Positions 22,821 through 30,669 of a stretch of DNA of 38,894 nucleotides are shown piece after piece. Source of the stretch: Pseudomonas sp. N40(2020) (GTDB lineage: Bacteria; Pseudomonadota; Gammaproteobacteria; Pseudomonadales; Pseudomonadaceae); NCBI RefSeq assembly GCF_014472415.1, contig NZ_JACSZV010000052.1:1-38894 (forward strand), written 5' to 3'. How positions within the stretch are numbered: the stretch's first letter is position 1; each line of letters starts with the position of its first letter. A program made the translations under genes and the position numbers. The notes below the pieces were generated by a model. It was given only the letters and a program-made list of their open reading frames with translations, had not been told where the DNA came from and made no database searches.

Positions 22821-23417
22821 TCAGCCCTCCAGTTTCTGTGCAGTCTTGGCCAGACGCAGGCCAAGCGCTCGGCACAGCGCCACTTCGTGCTGATCGAGAC
22901 CGCTTTTGCCATCCGCCCCGGCGTGATGGCTGGCACCGTAAGGCGTACCGCCGCCCTGGGTTTCCAGCAGCGCCGACTCGCTGTAAGGCAGGCCGGTGAT
23001 CAGCATGCCGTGGTGCAGCAGCGGCAGCATCATCGATAGCAGGGTGGTTTCCTGGCCGCCATGCAGGCTGGCGGTGGAGGTGAACACCCCGGCCGGTTTG
23101 CCGACCAGCGCACCGGTCAGCCACAGGTTGCTGGTGCCGTCGAGGAAGTATTTGAGCGGCGCGGCCATGTTGCCGAAGCGGGTCGGACTGCCCAGCGCCA
23201 GACCGGCGCAGTTTTTCAGATCATCGAGAGTGGCGTAGAGCGCGCCTTCGTCCGGGATGTCCGGGGACACCGCTTCGCACTCGGTGGAGATCGCCGGCAC
23301 GGTGCGCAGACGCGCTTCCATGCCTGCCTGCTCAACGCCGCGAGCGATCTGCCGCGCCATCTCGTTGGTCGAGCCGTTGCGGCTGTAATACAGAACAAGA
23401 ATGTACGGCGCGCTCAC
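22821..23417 (-). CDS. wrbA: NAD(P)H:quinone oxidoreductase WrbA
   Basis: WrbA (198 residues) is a tetrameric FMN flavodoxin-like enzyme that reduces quinones by two electrons, limiting redox cycling. Residues 3-16 form the FMN phosphate loop (ILVLYYSRNGSTNEMA). Further WrbA signatures are GSPTRFGNMAAPLKYFLDGT (about 78-97), GKPAGVFTSTASLHGGQETT and HHGMLITGLPYSE. It overlaps the ArsC-like gene by 4 bases (ATGA) and is followed at once by the DUF2069 gene, so the three are co-translated. Confidence 0.93.
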   Translation of the reverse strand: MSAPYILVLYYSRNGSTNEMARQIARGVEQAGMEARLRTVPAISTECEAVSPDIPDEGALYATLDDLKNCAGLALGSPTRFGNMAAPLKYFLDGTSNLWLTGALVGKPAGVFTSTASLHGGQETTLLSMMLPLLHHGMLITGLPYSESALLETQGGGTPYGASHHAGADGKSGLDQHEVALCRALGLRLAKTAQKLEG

Positions 23418-23767
23418 GGCAGCAACTCCAGGATCTGCTCAGGTGGACGGCCAATGACGGCTCTGTCGCCGACTTCAAGAATCGGACGCTCCATCAGCTT
23501 GGGATGGGCCGCGATCGCTTCGACCAATTGTTTCTCGGTGAGACTGGCGTCGGCCAGGTTCAGGGTTTTGTATTCATCTTCCCCGGTGCGCAGCAGTTGT
23601 CGCGCAGTGATCCCGAGTTTGCCAAGCAGGGCCTTGATTTGCCCGGCATCCAGCGGGGTTTCGAGGTAGCGCACGACGGTCGGGGTCAGGCCGCGGGCTT
23701 CAAGCAGTTCCAGTGCGCCGCGGGATTTCGAGCAGCGCGGATTGTGATAAAGCGTCAGATCGGTCAT
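23414..23767 (-). CDS. ArsC/YfgD-family arsenate reductase-like protein
   Basis: This 117-residue thioredoxin-fold protein has the ArsC catalytic Cys12 in HNPRCSKSRG and the conserved LMERPILEVGDRAVIGRPPE near 91-111. It resembles the YfgD branch of glutaredoxin-dependent arsenate reductases. There is no arsR or arsB nearby, and it is co-transcribed with wrbA, so a general redox role is as likely as arsenic resistance. First gene of a three-gene minus-strand operon. Confidence 0.88.
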   Translation of the reverse strand: MTDLTLYHNPRCSKSRGALELLEARGLTPTVVRYLETPLDAGQIKALLGKLGITARQLLRTGEDEYKTLNLADASLTEKQLVEAIAAHPKLMERPILEVGDRAVIGRPPEQILELLP

Positions 23768-23880
23768 GGCGGGTCGCTTCTGGCGTAAAGTGGCGGCTAT
23801 TCTAACTGTGCAGCGCTCAATCCAGAACCTTCAGAGGCGATGGGTCGCAGGCGCATTCAAATTTTCACAAGGAACACGAC

Positions 23881-24348
23881 ATGACACGGCGATTGGCAGC
23901 AGCATTGACGATAATCGGGGCGTTGATGCTGGGGGGCTGCGGCAACGACTATGGCATTGACCAGAACGGTCAGAAGGTTGCGTCCGAGCGCCTCGACAAA
24001 CAATGGGTGGTGCTCAATTACTGGGCTGAGTGGTGTGGACCGTGCCGGACCGAGATCCCGGAACTCAATCATCTGGCCGATGAGCTCAAGAGCAAGAACG
24101 TCGGTGTGTTCGGGGTCAACTTCGACAACGTGCAGGGTGAAGAACTGAAGAGCGCCAGCGAGAAACTGGGCATCAAGTTCACCGTACTGGCGCAGGATCC
24201 GGCGGAGCTGTTCGACTTGCCGCGCAGTGAGGCCTTGCCGGTGACGTACATCATCGACAACAAGGGCAAGGTGCGGGAACAGTTGTTGGGCGAGCAGACG
24301 GCGGCGGGAGTGATGGCGAAGCTAGAGGCGTTGCAGTCGACCAAGTAG
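23881..24348 (+). CDS. TlpA-like thioredoxin lipoprotein
   Basis: This 155-residue TlpA/ResA-type protein is anchored in the periplasm: the signal ends in a lipobox LGGC (Cys20), and the redox motif WCGPC (Cys52, Cys55) follows NYWAEWCGPCRTEIPELN. The cis-Pro is in ALPVTYIIDNKG. It probably supplies reductant to periplasmic thiols or c-type cytochromes; the partner is unknown. Divergent from the arsC-wrbA operon, as PA0953 is near PA0949-PA0950. The start ATG at 23881 follows AAGGAA. Confidence 0.9.
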   Translation: MTRRLAAALTIIGALMLGGCGNDYGIDQNGQKVASERLDKQWVVLNYWAEWCGPCRTEIPELNHLADELKSKNVGVFGVNFDNVQGEELKSASEKLGIKFTVLAQDPAELFDLPRSEALPVTYIIDNKGKVREQLLGEQTAAGVMAKLEALQSTK

Positions 24349-24366
24349 CCCGTTTCCAGTCAGGCT

Positions 24367-24464
24367 CGTTCCCACGCTCTGCGTGGGAATGATGCCCGGG
24401 ACGCTCCGCGTCCCTGAGACGCAGAGCGTCACTTGATGCATTCCCACGCTGGAGCGTGGGAACG
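24367..24464. repeat. REP cluster, GTTCCCACGCTCTGCGTGGGAA class
   Basis: Three nested palindromes: GTTCCCACGCTCTGCGTGGG at the left, GGGACGCTCCGCGTCCC in the middle, and TTCCCACGCTGGAGCGTGGG at the right, with a GACGCAGAGCGTC linker. A single copy of this class occurs at 36931-36961. It lies between convergent 3' ends. Confidence 0.88.
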
Positions 24465-24479
24465 ATCAGCGTGAGGGGC

Positions 24480-24884
24480 TTAGCCTTCTTCCAGCCACCA
24501 CCGCAAAGGCTTGCCTTGGGCCGGCCAGAAGCGCATCTGCTCGATCGGCGAGATGTCCCAGCGCTGCACGCCTTCCAACGCTTGCAGGAAGCGTTCTTCC
24601 TGCTCCATCAACGCCGGCGCGCACAGCTTGCGAGTCTTGCCGATTTTGCCGAAAGTCAGCTTGTCGCCATCCAGCGTGTACGGCGCGAACCAATGGTTGC
24701 AGCCGCCGTTGCCGTAGGCGCGACCATCATCGCCGAGGGTCACGGTCAGATGGCTGTAATCCATCAATGGCCGCTCGCCGATCCACTCCAGAATGTAGCT
24801 GCGGTTCTGTTGCAGTTGCACAGGCTCTGCGGCGCAACCCGCCAGGCCAACACCGACCAGAACGGTCAGGGCAAGGCGTTTCAT
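24480..24884 (-). CDS. META-domain lipoprotein (HslJ-like)
   Basis: The 134-residue protein has a lipoprotein signal (LAGC, Cys17) and a META domain in which GNGGCNHWFAPYTLDGDKLTFG and a C-terminal ERFLQALEGVQRWDI are typical. META/HslJ proteins are linked to heat shock and novobiocin resistance in E. coli, but their function is poorly known. ATG at 24884 has AGGAG at 8 bases and shares one base with the stop of the upstream gene (TGATG), so the pair is translationally coupled. Confidence 0.85.
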   Translation of the reverse strand: MKRLALTVLVGVGLAGCAAEPVQLQQNRSYILEWIGERPLMDYSHLTVTLGDDGRAYGNGGCNHWFAPYTLDGDKLTFGKIGKTRKLCAPALMEQEERFLQALEGVQRWDISPIEQMRFWPAQGKPLRWWLEEG

Positions 24885-25318
24885 CACGCAGGCTCCTGGC
24901 ATTTCGGGCACAGGTGCTTGTCGCCAACGGCTTTCCAGCCCAGCTCGGCGATGCGCGCAGTGGCGGCCGGTTTTTCTGCGGTTTTGCCCAGTTTGGTGTC
25001 CACGGCAAATTCGAAGCTCAGCTCTTTGGCACAGCTGTCGCAGTTGACCTTCCAGGAGTGAATGGCCAGTTCGCCGAACACTGGACCGGCGGCTACTGCG
25101 ATCCATTGGCCCGGCGGGTTGATCAGGTGGCGGACGGTTTCGACGGTCAGGCGCATGGACAAGTCCTTGCTGCCTTTGAGGGTGACCAACAGGGCGCCAC
25201 CGATGCGGATCGAGCCACCGTTGCCGGTGACCTGATAACGGCCCGGAACGAGGGCGCGGCATTCGGTGAGGGTGTGTTGCGGGTTCATCAGGTTGTAGCG
25301 GAAATCGTGTTCGACCAT
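24884..25318 (-). CDS. Conserved protein of unknown function with two CxxC pairs
   Basis: I do not recognise this 144-residue protein. It has no signal peptide or membrane segment. A CDSC pair (about residues 95-98) and a C-terminal CPKC pair (about 138-141) could together bind one zinc ion, with a 40-residue stretch between. The N-terminal half, RYQVTGNGGSIRIGGALLVT, appears beta-rich. The ATG at 25318 has GGAGG upstream. It is coupled to the META lipoprotein downstream and divergent from the zinc-ribbon membrane protein. Confidence 0.75.
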   Translation of the reverse strand: MVEHDFRYNLMNPQHTLTECRALVPGRYQVTGNGGSIRIGGALLVTLKGSKDLSMRLTVETVRHLINPPGQWIAVAAGPVFGELAIHSWKVNCDSCAKELSFEFAVDTKLGKTAEKPAATARIAELGWKAVGDKHLCPKCQEPA

Positions 25319-25451
25319 GGGTCCTCCAAATATGCGCGACATGCTAGCACGGGCCACGTTGCAGAATGATGTGCGCTTGCGACCTTCGATCCGGTTCAAA
25401 TCGACCGGCGCACATGGCAAACTGCCGCCCTCGACTCTGAAGGAACGGAAC

Positions 25452-25898
25452 ATGGCGCTGATCGAATGTTATGAATGCAAGCGGAGCATCAGCTCCGAAG
25501 CCCAAGCGTGTATTCATTGTGGAGCTCCGATGGCGGAGCAGCCGGCCCACGCACAAGCGCAGGCGGCACCGGCTCAGGCGTCGACGATTTCCTTCGGCAG
25601 TCTGCCGCGCAACCGGGCTGTGCCCGAGGCGGTTGTCCCTCACGCGCCTGAGCCTTTACCGAAAGTCATGCCGGCCGCAGCGGGGCGTCGGCGTCGGCAA
25701 CAGGCCGAAACGGTTGCGCCGCAAATCAATGAAGATGGCAGCCGTCCGGTGGAAGGCTGGCTGAAGATCATGGTGTTTCTGCTGCCGATGGTGTTCGTCT
25801 GGTTCCTGCTGCGCAGTGGTCACTCGGCGAAGCAGCGTTTGTTCGGCTTCGGCTGGCTGGCGCTATTGATTCTGGCGTCGTCGCTGTCGCCGAAATAA
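25452..25898 (+). CDS. Zinc-ribbon membrane protein of unknown function
   Basis: The 148-residue protein begins with a zinc ribbon (CYECKRSISSEAQACIHCG, residues 6-24), has a low-complexity Ala/Gln/Pro linker (about 28-95) containing an RRRRQQ basic patch, and ends in two hydrophobic spans (about 105-121, 130-144). Topology suggests a cytoplasmic ribbon tethered to the inner membrane. No function is known. The ATG at 25452 has AAGGAA upstream. Its 3' end converges on ldhA with a gap of only 3 bases and no terminator. Confidence 0.8.
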   Translation: MALIECYECKRSISSEAQACIHCGAPMAEQPAHAQAQAAPAQASTISFGSLPRNRAVPEAVVPHAPEPLPKVMPAAAGRRRRQQAETVAPQINEDGSRPVEGWLKIMVFLLPMVFVWFLLRSGHSAKQRLFGFGWLALLILASSLSPK

Positions 25899-25901
25899 AC
25901 G

Positions 25902-26891
25902 TCAACCCTCGACTTGGTTCTGCGGCGACCCCGCCGCCCAGGTCGCGATGTTGTGCAGGGTGGTCGCGGCAATCGCGCCCAGCGCCTCGTGGGTCAGAAA
26001 GGCCTGGTGCGCGGTGATGATCACGTTGGGAAAGGTCAGCAAGCGCGCCAGCACGTCGTCCTGCAATGGCAGGTCGGAACGATCCTCGAAAAACAGCTGC
26101 GCCTCTTCTTCATACACATCCAGCCCCAGATAGCCGAGCTGACCGTCCTTCAAAGCGTCGATCAGTGCCGGCGTATCGACCAGTCCGCCGCGACCGGTGT
26201 TAATGAGCATGGCACCCGCTTGCAGGTGCGCCAGTGAATCGCGGTTGATCAGGTGTTTGCTCTGCGCGTTGAGCGGGCAGTGCAGGCTGATGATTCGCGA
26301 CTGCGCGAGCAATTCCGGCAGGCTCAGATAACGCGCGCCCAATGCCAGAACGTCGGGATTCGGATACAGGTCGTATGCCAGCAACTCACAGCCGAAACCG
26401 TGCATGATTTTCGCGAACGTGGCGCCGATCTGCCCGGTGCCGACGATGCCGACAGTTTTGCCCACCAGATCGAAACCGGTCAGCCCGTGCAGCGTGAAAT
26501 CGCCTTCACGGGTGCGGTTGTAGGCGCGGTGCAAGCGACGGTTGAGGGCGAGAATCAGCGCGACAGCATGTTCGGCAACGGCATGGGGTGAGTAAGCCGG
26601 GACACGCACCACGGCCAGTCCCAGGCGTTTCGCGGCGAGTAGATCGACATGGTTGTAACCGGCCGAACGCAAGGCGATCAATCGCGTGCCGCCGGCGGCC
26701 AGACGTTCCAGCACCGCAGCACTGAGGTCGTCATTGATAAAGGCGCAGACCACTTCGTGTTGGTCGGCCAGTGCCGCGGTGTCGAGACTGAGCCGGGCCG
26801 ATTGAAAGTGCAGTTCGAGACTGGCAGGGCAATCGGCGCCGAGGAAACTGTCTCGGTCGTAGGTCTGGCTACTGAAAACGATCGTACGCAT
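25902..26891 (-). CDS. ldhA: Fermentative D-lactate dehydrogenase LdhA
   Basis: LdhA (329 residues) belongs to the D-2-hydroxyacid dehydrogenase family and reduces pyruvate to D-lactate with NADH. The Rossmann motif is GKTVGIVGTGQIG (about 145-157). The substrate Arg is in ALRSAGYNHVDL, the Glu in DVYEEE, and the catalytic His in TAHQAFLT. Length equals P. aeruginosa LdhA (PA0927), which also lies next to gacS. The ATG at 26891 follows GGAGG. A perfect hairpin in the 82-base gap from gacS lies just before its ribosome site. Confidence 0.95.
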   Translation of the reverse strand: MRTIVFSSQTYDRDSFLGADCPASLELHFQSARLSLDTAALADQHEVVCAFINDDLSAAVLERLAAGGTRLIALRSAGYNHVDLLAAKRLGLAVVRVPAYSPHAVAEHAVALILALNRRLHRAYNRTREGDFTLHGLTGFDLVGKTVGIVGTGQIGATFAKIMHGFGCELLAYDLYPNPDVLALGARYLSLPELLAQSRIISLHCPLNAQSKHLINRDSLAHLQAGAMLINTGRGGLVDTPALIDALKDGQLGYLGLDVYEEEAQLFFEDRSDLPLQDDVLARLLTFPNVIITAHQAFLTHEALGAIAATTLHNIATWAAGSPQNQVEG

Positions 26892-26908
26892 GACATCCTC
26901 CTGGAACA

Positions 26909-26936
26909 TGGACTCGGGTGGCATCACCCGAGTCCA
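26909..26936 (-). other. Perfect hairpin between gacS and ldhA
   Basis: TGGACTCGGGT / ACCCGAGTCCA is an 11-bp perfect inverted repeat with a 6-base loop, ending about 8 bases before the ldhA GGAGG. It has no T run, so it is not a classical terminator; it may be an operator, a processing site or a translation-control element. Confidence 0.6.
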
Positions 26937-26973
26937 CTGTAGCCGGATCGGCGTTGGCCGGCATTGCGCTGGG

Positions 26974-29727
26974 TCAGGCGCTGATCTTCGCCTGCGCGGC
27001 GAGGCGGTTGATTGCCCGCTCCAGCTCATCCAGCGCTGTCGACGCTTTCGGATCTTCCTGTTTGAGCAGGGTTTCACTGCGCTGACAGGCCGCACGCAAT
27101 TGCGGCACGCCGCAGTAACGCGTGGCGCCGTGCAAGCGATGCACACGTTCAATCAGGGCATTCTGGTCGTGGCTGTCGCGGGCGCTGCGAATGGCTTCGC
27201 GGTCGGCTTCCAGCGAAGCCAGCAACATCGCCAGCATGTCTGCTGCCAGATCCGCTTTACCGGCAGCCAGACGCAAGCCTTCCTCGTGATCGAGCACCGG
27301 CAATTCGTTGCTGCCCGCCGAGCTGTCGCTGACCCGCTCCGGTGCCTGATTGCGCAGGGCCAGGCCGGTCCACTTCAGCACGACTTGCGCCAGTTGCCGC
27401 TCGCTGATCGGTTTGGTCAGGTAGTCGTCCATGCCGCTTTGCAGCAGCGCACGTTTTTCGTTGGCCATGGCGTGGGCGGTGAGGGCGACGATCGGCAGCG
27501 GCGTGCAATGCCGCTCGCTCTCCCACTGGCGGATGGTTTCGGTGCTCTGGCGGCCGTCCATGCCCGGCATCTGCACATCCATCAGCACCAGATCGAAGGA
27601 CTCGGTCTGCACAGCTTTCACCGCCGCATATCCGCTTTCCACGGCAAGCACTTTGGCGCCCATGTCTTCGAGCAGGGTCTGCACCAGCAAAAGGTTGGCC
27701 GGGTTGTCGTCGACGCACAGCACTTTCGGCGCGCGACTCGACAGGGGTTCGCCGGGTTCGTTGCGTGGTTGGCGCGGGTTGGCCAGATCCGACAGCGCGC
27801 GGCGCAGTTTGCGCGTGCAGGCCGGTTTGGCCTGCAACTGGCTGTGGGGATTGGGTACCGACAAATGGAACAGCGTCTGCTCGGTGGTCGGGCACAGCAC
27901 CAGCACTTTGCAGCCGAGGTGTTCGAGATCCCAGATGTGCTGGTTCAGGCGCTCCGGCAACATGTCGTTGCTGGTGATGCCGATGACCGCCAGATCAATC
28001 GCCTGATCGGTCTGGTGCGCGCCAGTGACGCCATTGGTCAGGGTTTCCAGTGTATTGAACGGCGTGACAATGAGGCCACAGTCTTCCAACTGATGCTGCA
28101 AGGCCTGACGCGCCAGTTCGTGGTTTTCCAGTACCGCTACCCGACGTCCGAGCAGTGGCGCCGAAGGCAGGTCTTCGGCGTCGTCGCGGGTTTTCGGCAG
28201 GCTCAGGCTGATCCAGAATTCCGAGCCTTCGCCCGGTGTGCTGTCGACGCCGATCTCGCCGCCCATCTGTTCGATCAGACGCTTGGAAATCACCAGCCCC
28301 AGACCGGTGCCGCCGGGCTGGCGCGACAACGAGTTGTCGGCCTGACTGAAGGCCTGAAACAACGCACGCACGTCCTGATTCGACAGGCCAATGCCGGTGT
28401 CCTGAATACTGATGCGCAGTTGCACGCTGTCTTCGTGTTCTTCTTCGAGCATCGCCCGGGCAACGATAGTGCCTTCGCGGGTGAACTTGATCGCGTTGCT
28501 GACCAGGTTGGTGAGGATCTGCTTCAACCGCAGCGGGTCACCGACCAGCGACAGCGGCGTATCGCGATAGACCAGACTGACCAGCTCAAGCTGCTTGGCG
28601 TGAGCGGCGGGGGCGAGAATGGTCAAGGTGTCTTGCAGCAAGTCGCGCAGGTTGAACGGGATGTGGTCGAGCACCAGTTTGCCGGCTTCGATTTTCGAGA
28701 AGTCGAGGATCTCGTTGATGATCCCGAGCAGGCTGTCGGCGGACTTTTCAATGGTGCCGAGATAGTCGAGCTGGCGCGGGGTCAGTTCGCTTTTTTGCAG
28801 CAGATGGGTGAAGCCGAGAATGCCATTGAGCGGCGTGCGGATCTCGTGGCTCATGTTGGCGAGGAACTCGGATTTGATCCGGCTCGCCTCCAGCGCCTCT
28901 TTACGGGCCAGATCCAGCTCGATGTTCTGGATTTCGATGGTTTCCAGATTCTGGCGCACGTCTTCGGTGGCCTGATCGACGCTGTGCTGCAATTCTTCGC
29001 GGGCGTTCTGCAAGGTACCGGCCATGCGGTTGATGCCCGATGCCAGTTCATCCAGCTCCTGACTGCCGAGCGGCGGCAGGCGGGTTTCCAGATGACCGTC
29101 CTTGAGTTGCGCGACGGCCTGCTTGATCTGGCCCAGTGGCCTATTGATCGTGCGGCCCATGCGCAACGCGAGCAGCGTGGCACCGGCCAGGCCTGCGGCG
29201 ATCAGCAACAGGCTTGCGAACAGGCTGCGATAACCGCGCAGCAGCATGCCGTTGTGCGACAGCTCCAGTTCGACCCAGCCGAGCAGGCGCTCGGACTCTT
29301 CGGGAATCAGTTCGCCGGCGAGGTTGCGATGCTTGCCGAAGACCGGCATCAGATAACGGGTCGCGTCATTGCCGCTGCGCCGTTGCAGGTGCGCGCTGTC
29401 ACCGCTTGGCGCCTGATTGAGCATGGTCGGGCCGGCGTGGGCCAGCGGCGTGCGATCCGGCGCAAGGAAAGTCACCGCGCGCATGTCCGGTTGTTCGAGG
29501 GACTGGGTGGCAATGCGCTCAAGCAGTTCGCTGTTGCCATGGCCCATGGCGGGCGCCACCAGCGGCGCCAGTTGCTCGGCGATCATCTCGCCGCGCTGCA
29601 TCAATTGGCTCTGCAAGTCGGCCTGCTGCGTCCAGGTGAAATAACCACCCAGCACCAGCGCCATCAGGCTGGTCGGCAACAAGGTCAGCAACAACACGCG
29701 ACCTTTGATTCCCAGTTTCTTGAGCAC
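26974..29727 (-). CDS. gacS: Hybrid sensor histidine kinase GacS
   Basis: GacS (917 residues) is the tripartite kinase that activates GacA, hence Rsm small RNAs, secondary metabolism and lifestyle switching. Order: TM1 (about 11-31), periplasmic loop, TM2 (about 168-188), HAMP, histidine kinase with His294 in FLANMSHEIRTPLNG, and ATPase motifs NLVSNAIKFT and GGTGLGLVISKRL. A receiver with Asp in LVLMDVQMPGMDG and a C-terminal Hpt with RVHRLHGATRYCG complete it. The GTG at 29727 preceded by GGAGATAGGC gives MLKKLGIKGRV and the known length. gacA is not in the window. The gene is intact; GacS is often lost in culture. Confidence 0.96.
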   Translation of the reverse strand: MLKKLGIKGRVLLLTLLPTSLMALVLGGYFTWTQQADLQSQLMQRGEMIAEQLAPLVAPAMGHGNSELLERIATQSLEQPDMRAVTFLAPDRTPLAHAGPTMLNQAPSGDSAHLQRRSGNDATRYLMPVFGKHRNLAGELIPEESERLLGWVELELSHNGMLLRGYRSLFASLLLIAAGLAGATLLALRMGRTINRPLGQIKQAVAQLKDGHLETRLPPLGSQELDELASGINRMAGTLQNAREELQHSVDQATEDVRQNLETIEIQNIELDLARKEALEASRIKSEFLANMSHEIRTPLNGILGFTHLLQKSELTPRQLDYLGTIEKSADSLLGIINEILDFSKIEAGKLVLDHIPFNLRDLLQDTLTILAPAAHAKQLELVSLVYRDTPLSLVGDPLRLKQILTNLVSNAIKFTREGTIVARAMLEEEHEDSVQLRISIQDTGIGLSNQDVRALFQAFSQADNSLSRQPGGTGLGLVISKRLIEQMGGEIGVDSTPGEGSEFWISLSLPKTRDDAEDLPSAPLLGRRVAVLENHELARQALQHQLEDCGLIVTPFNTLETLTNGVTGAHQTDQAIDLAVIGITSNDMLPERLNQHIWDLEHLGCKVLVLCPTTEQTLFHLSVPNPHSQLQAKPACTRKLRRALSDLANPRQPRNEPGEPLSSRAPKVLCVDDNPANLLLVQTLLEDMGAKVLAVESGYAAVKAVQTESFDLVLMDVQMPGMDGRQSTETIRQWESERHCTPLPIVALTAHAMANEKRALLQSGMDDYLTKPISERQLAQVVLKWTGLALRNQAPERVSDSSAGSNELPVLDHEEGLRLAAGKADLAADMLAMLLASLEADREAIRSARDSHDQNALIERVHRLHGATRYCGVPQLRAACQRSETLLKQEDPKASTALDELERAINRLAAQAKISA

Positions 29728-29946
29728 GCCTATCTCCTGCATCCCGCTGATCTGTTGACTCATGCGTGCATCCGGCACGCGACATGGGCGCAGTGTAGCG
29801 ATTTGCTCGCAGGCAATCTCCGGAAAAATGGTGACGTTGTCGGTCCTTGTGCAGACGCGCGTTCGTCCAGACGCTCAACCATGAGTTGCCCGATGCTTGG
29901 CAATCTTGAATAATCGCGCTCAACTGAGAATGACTTGCAGATACTC

Positions 29947-30669
29947 ATGACTCCTGTTTCCGTTGGCCAGCCACGCATACTTTCCATTGAGGACGATCCG
30001 ATCCTCGGTGCCTATGTTCACGAACATCTGGGCCGCAGCGGCTTTCAGGTGACCTGGTGCCAGAACGGTCAGGAAGGCTTGAGCATCGCCAAACGCCAGC
30101 CGTTCGACGTGGTGTTGATGGATATTCTGCTGCCGGGCCTGGACGGTCTGAACGTACTGACGCAATTGCGGCAGAGCCATTCGACGCCGGTGCTACTGAT
30201 GTCGGCGCTCGGTGCCGAGGCGGATCGCATCAGCGGTTTTCGTTTGGGCGCCGACGATTATTTGCCCAAGCCGTTCAGCATGGCCGAGCTGCATGTGCGC
30301 ATCGAAGCGATCCTGCGCCGGGTGGCACTCGACCGCCGCCCGGCTGCCATCGCCGTGCCAGTGGCGACAGGCACACTGCATTTCGACGATGAGCAATGCG
30401 ATGTGTTTTTCCGTGAGCAAGCGGCCGGCCTGACCCGCAGCGAATACCGTCTGCTGGAAACACTCAATCGCAACGATGAAGAAATGCTGAGCAAGGCCTT
30501 CCTTTATCAGCACGTCCTGCAACGCGGTTATGCGGCCCATGATCGCAGTCTCGACATGCACATCAGCCAGATCCGCCGCAAACTCAAGGCCATTGGTTAC
30601 ACCGAGCGCGAGGTGCGCACGGTGTGGGGCAAGGGTTACGTGCTGAGTGGCGCTGATGAAAGTGTCTGA
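29947..30669 (+). CDS. PirR-like OmpR-family response regulator
   Basis: This 240-residue regulator has a receiver with SIEDDP and Asp59 in VVLMDILLPGLDG, Lys in LPKPFSMAE, and an OmpR winged helix (about 140-235) with DRSLDMHISQIRRKL and GKGYVL. ATG at 29947 is chosen; a TTG at 29935 is possible, since neither has a strong site. It is divergent from gacS and precedes a kinase gene, the position of pirR (PA0929) in P. aeruginosa, where the pair controls a siderophore receptor. The symbol is not assigned because pirA is absent here. Confidence 0.85.
   Translation: MTPVSVGQPRILSIEDDPILGAYVHEHLGRSGFQVTWCQNGQEGLSIAKRQPFDVVLMDILLPGLDGLNVLTQLRQSHSTPVLLMSALGAEADRISGFRLGADDYLPKPFSMAELHVRIEAILRRVALDRRPAAIAVPVATGTLHFDDEQCDVFFREQAAGLTRSEYRLLETLNRNDEEMLSKAFLYQHVLQRGYAAHDRSLDMHISQIRRKLKAIGYTEREVRTVWGKGYVLSGADESV

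Noticed and set aside
26890..29913. A 1007-codon open frame opposite gacS.
   Set aside because: Same codon-bias effect; GacS is complete with all domains on the minus strand.
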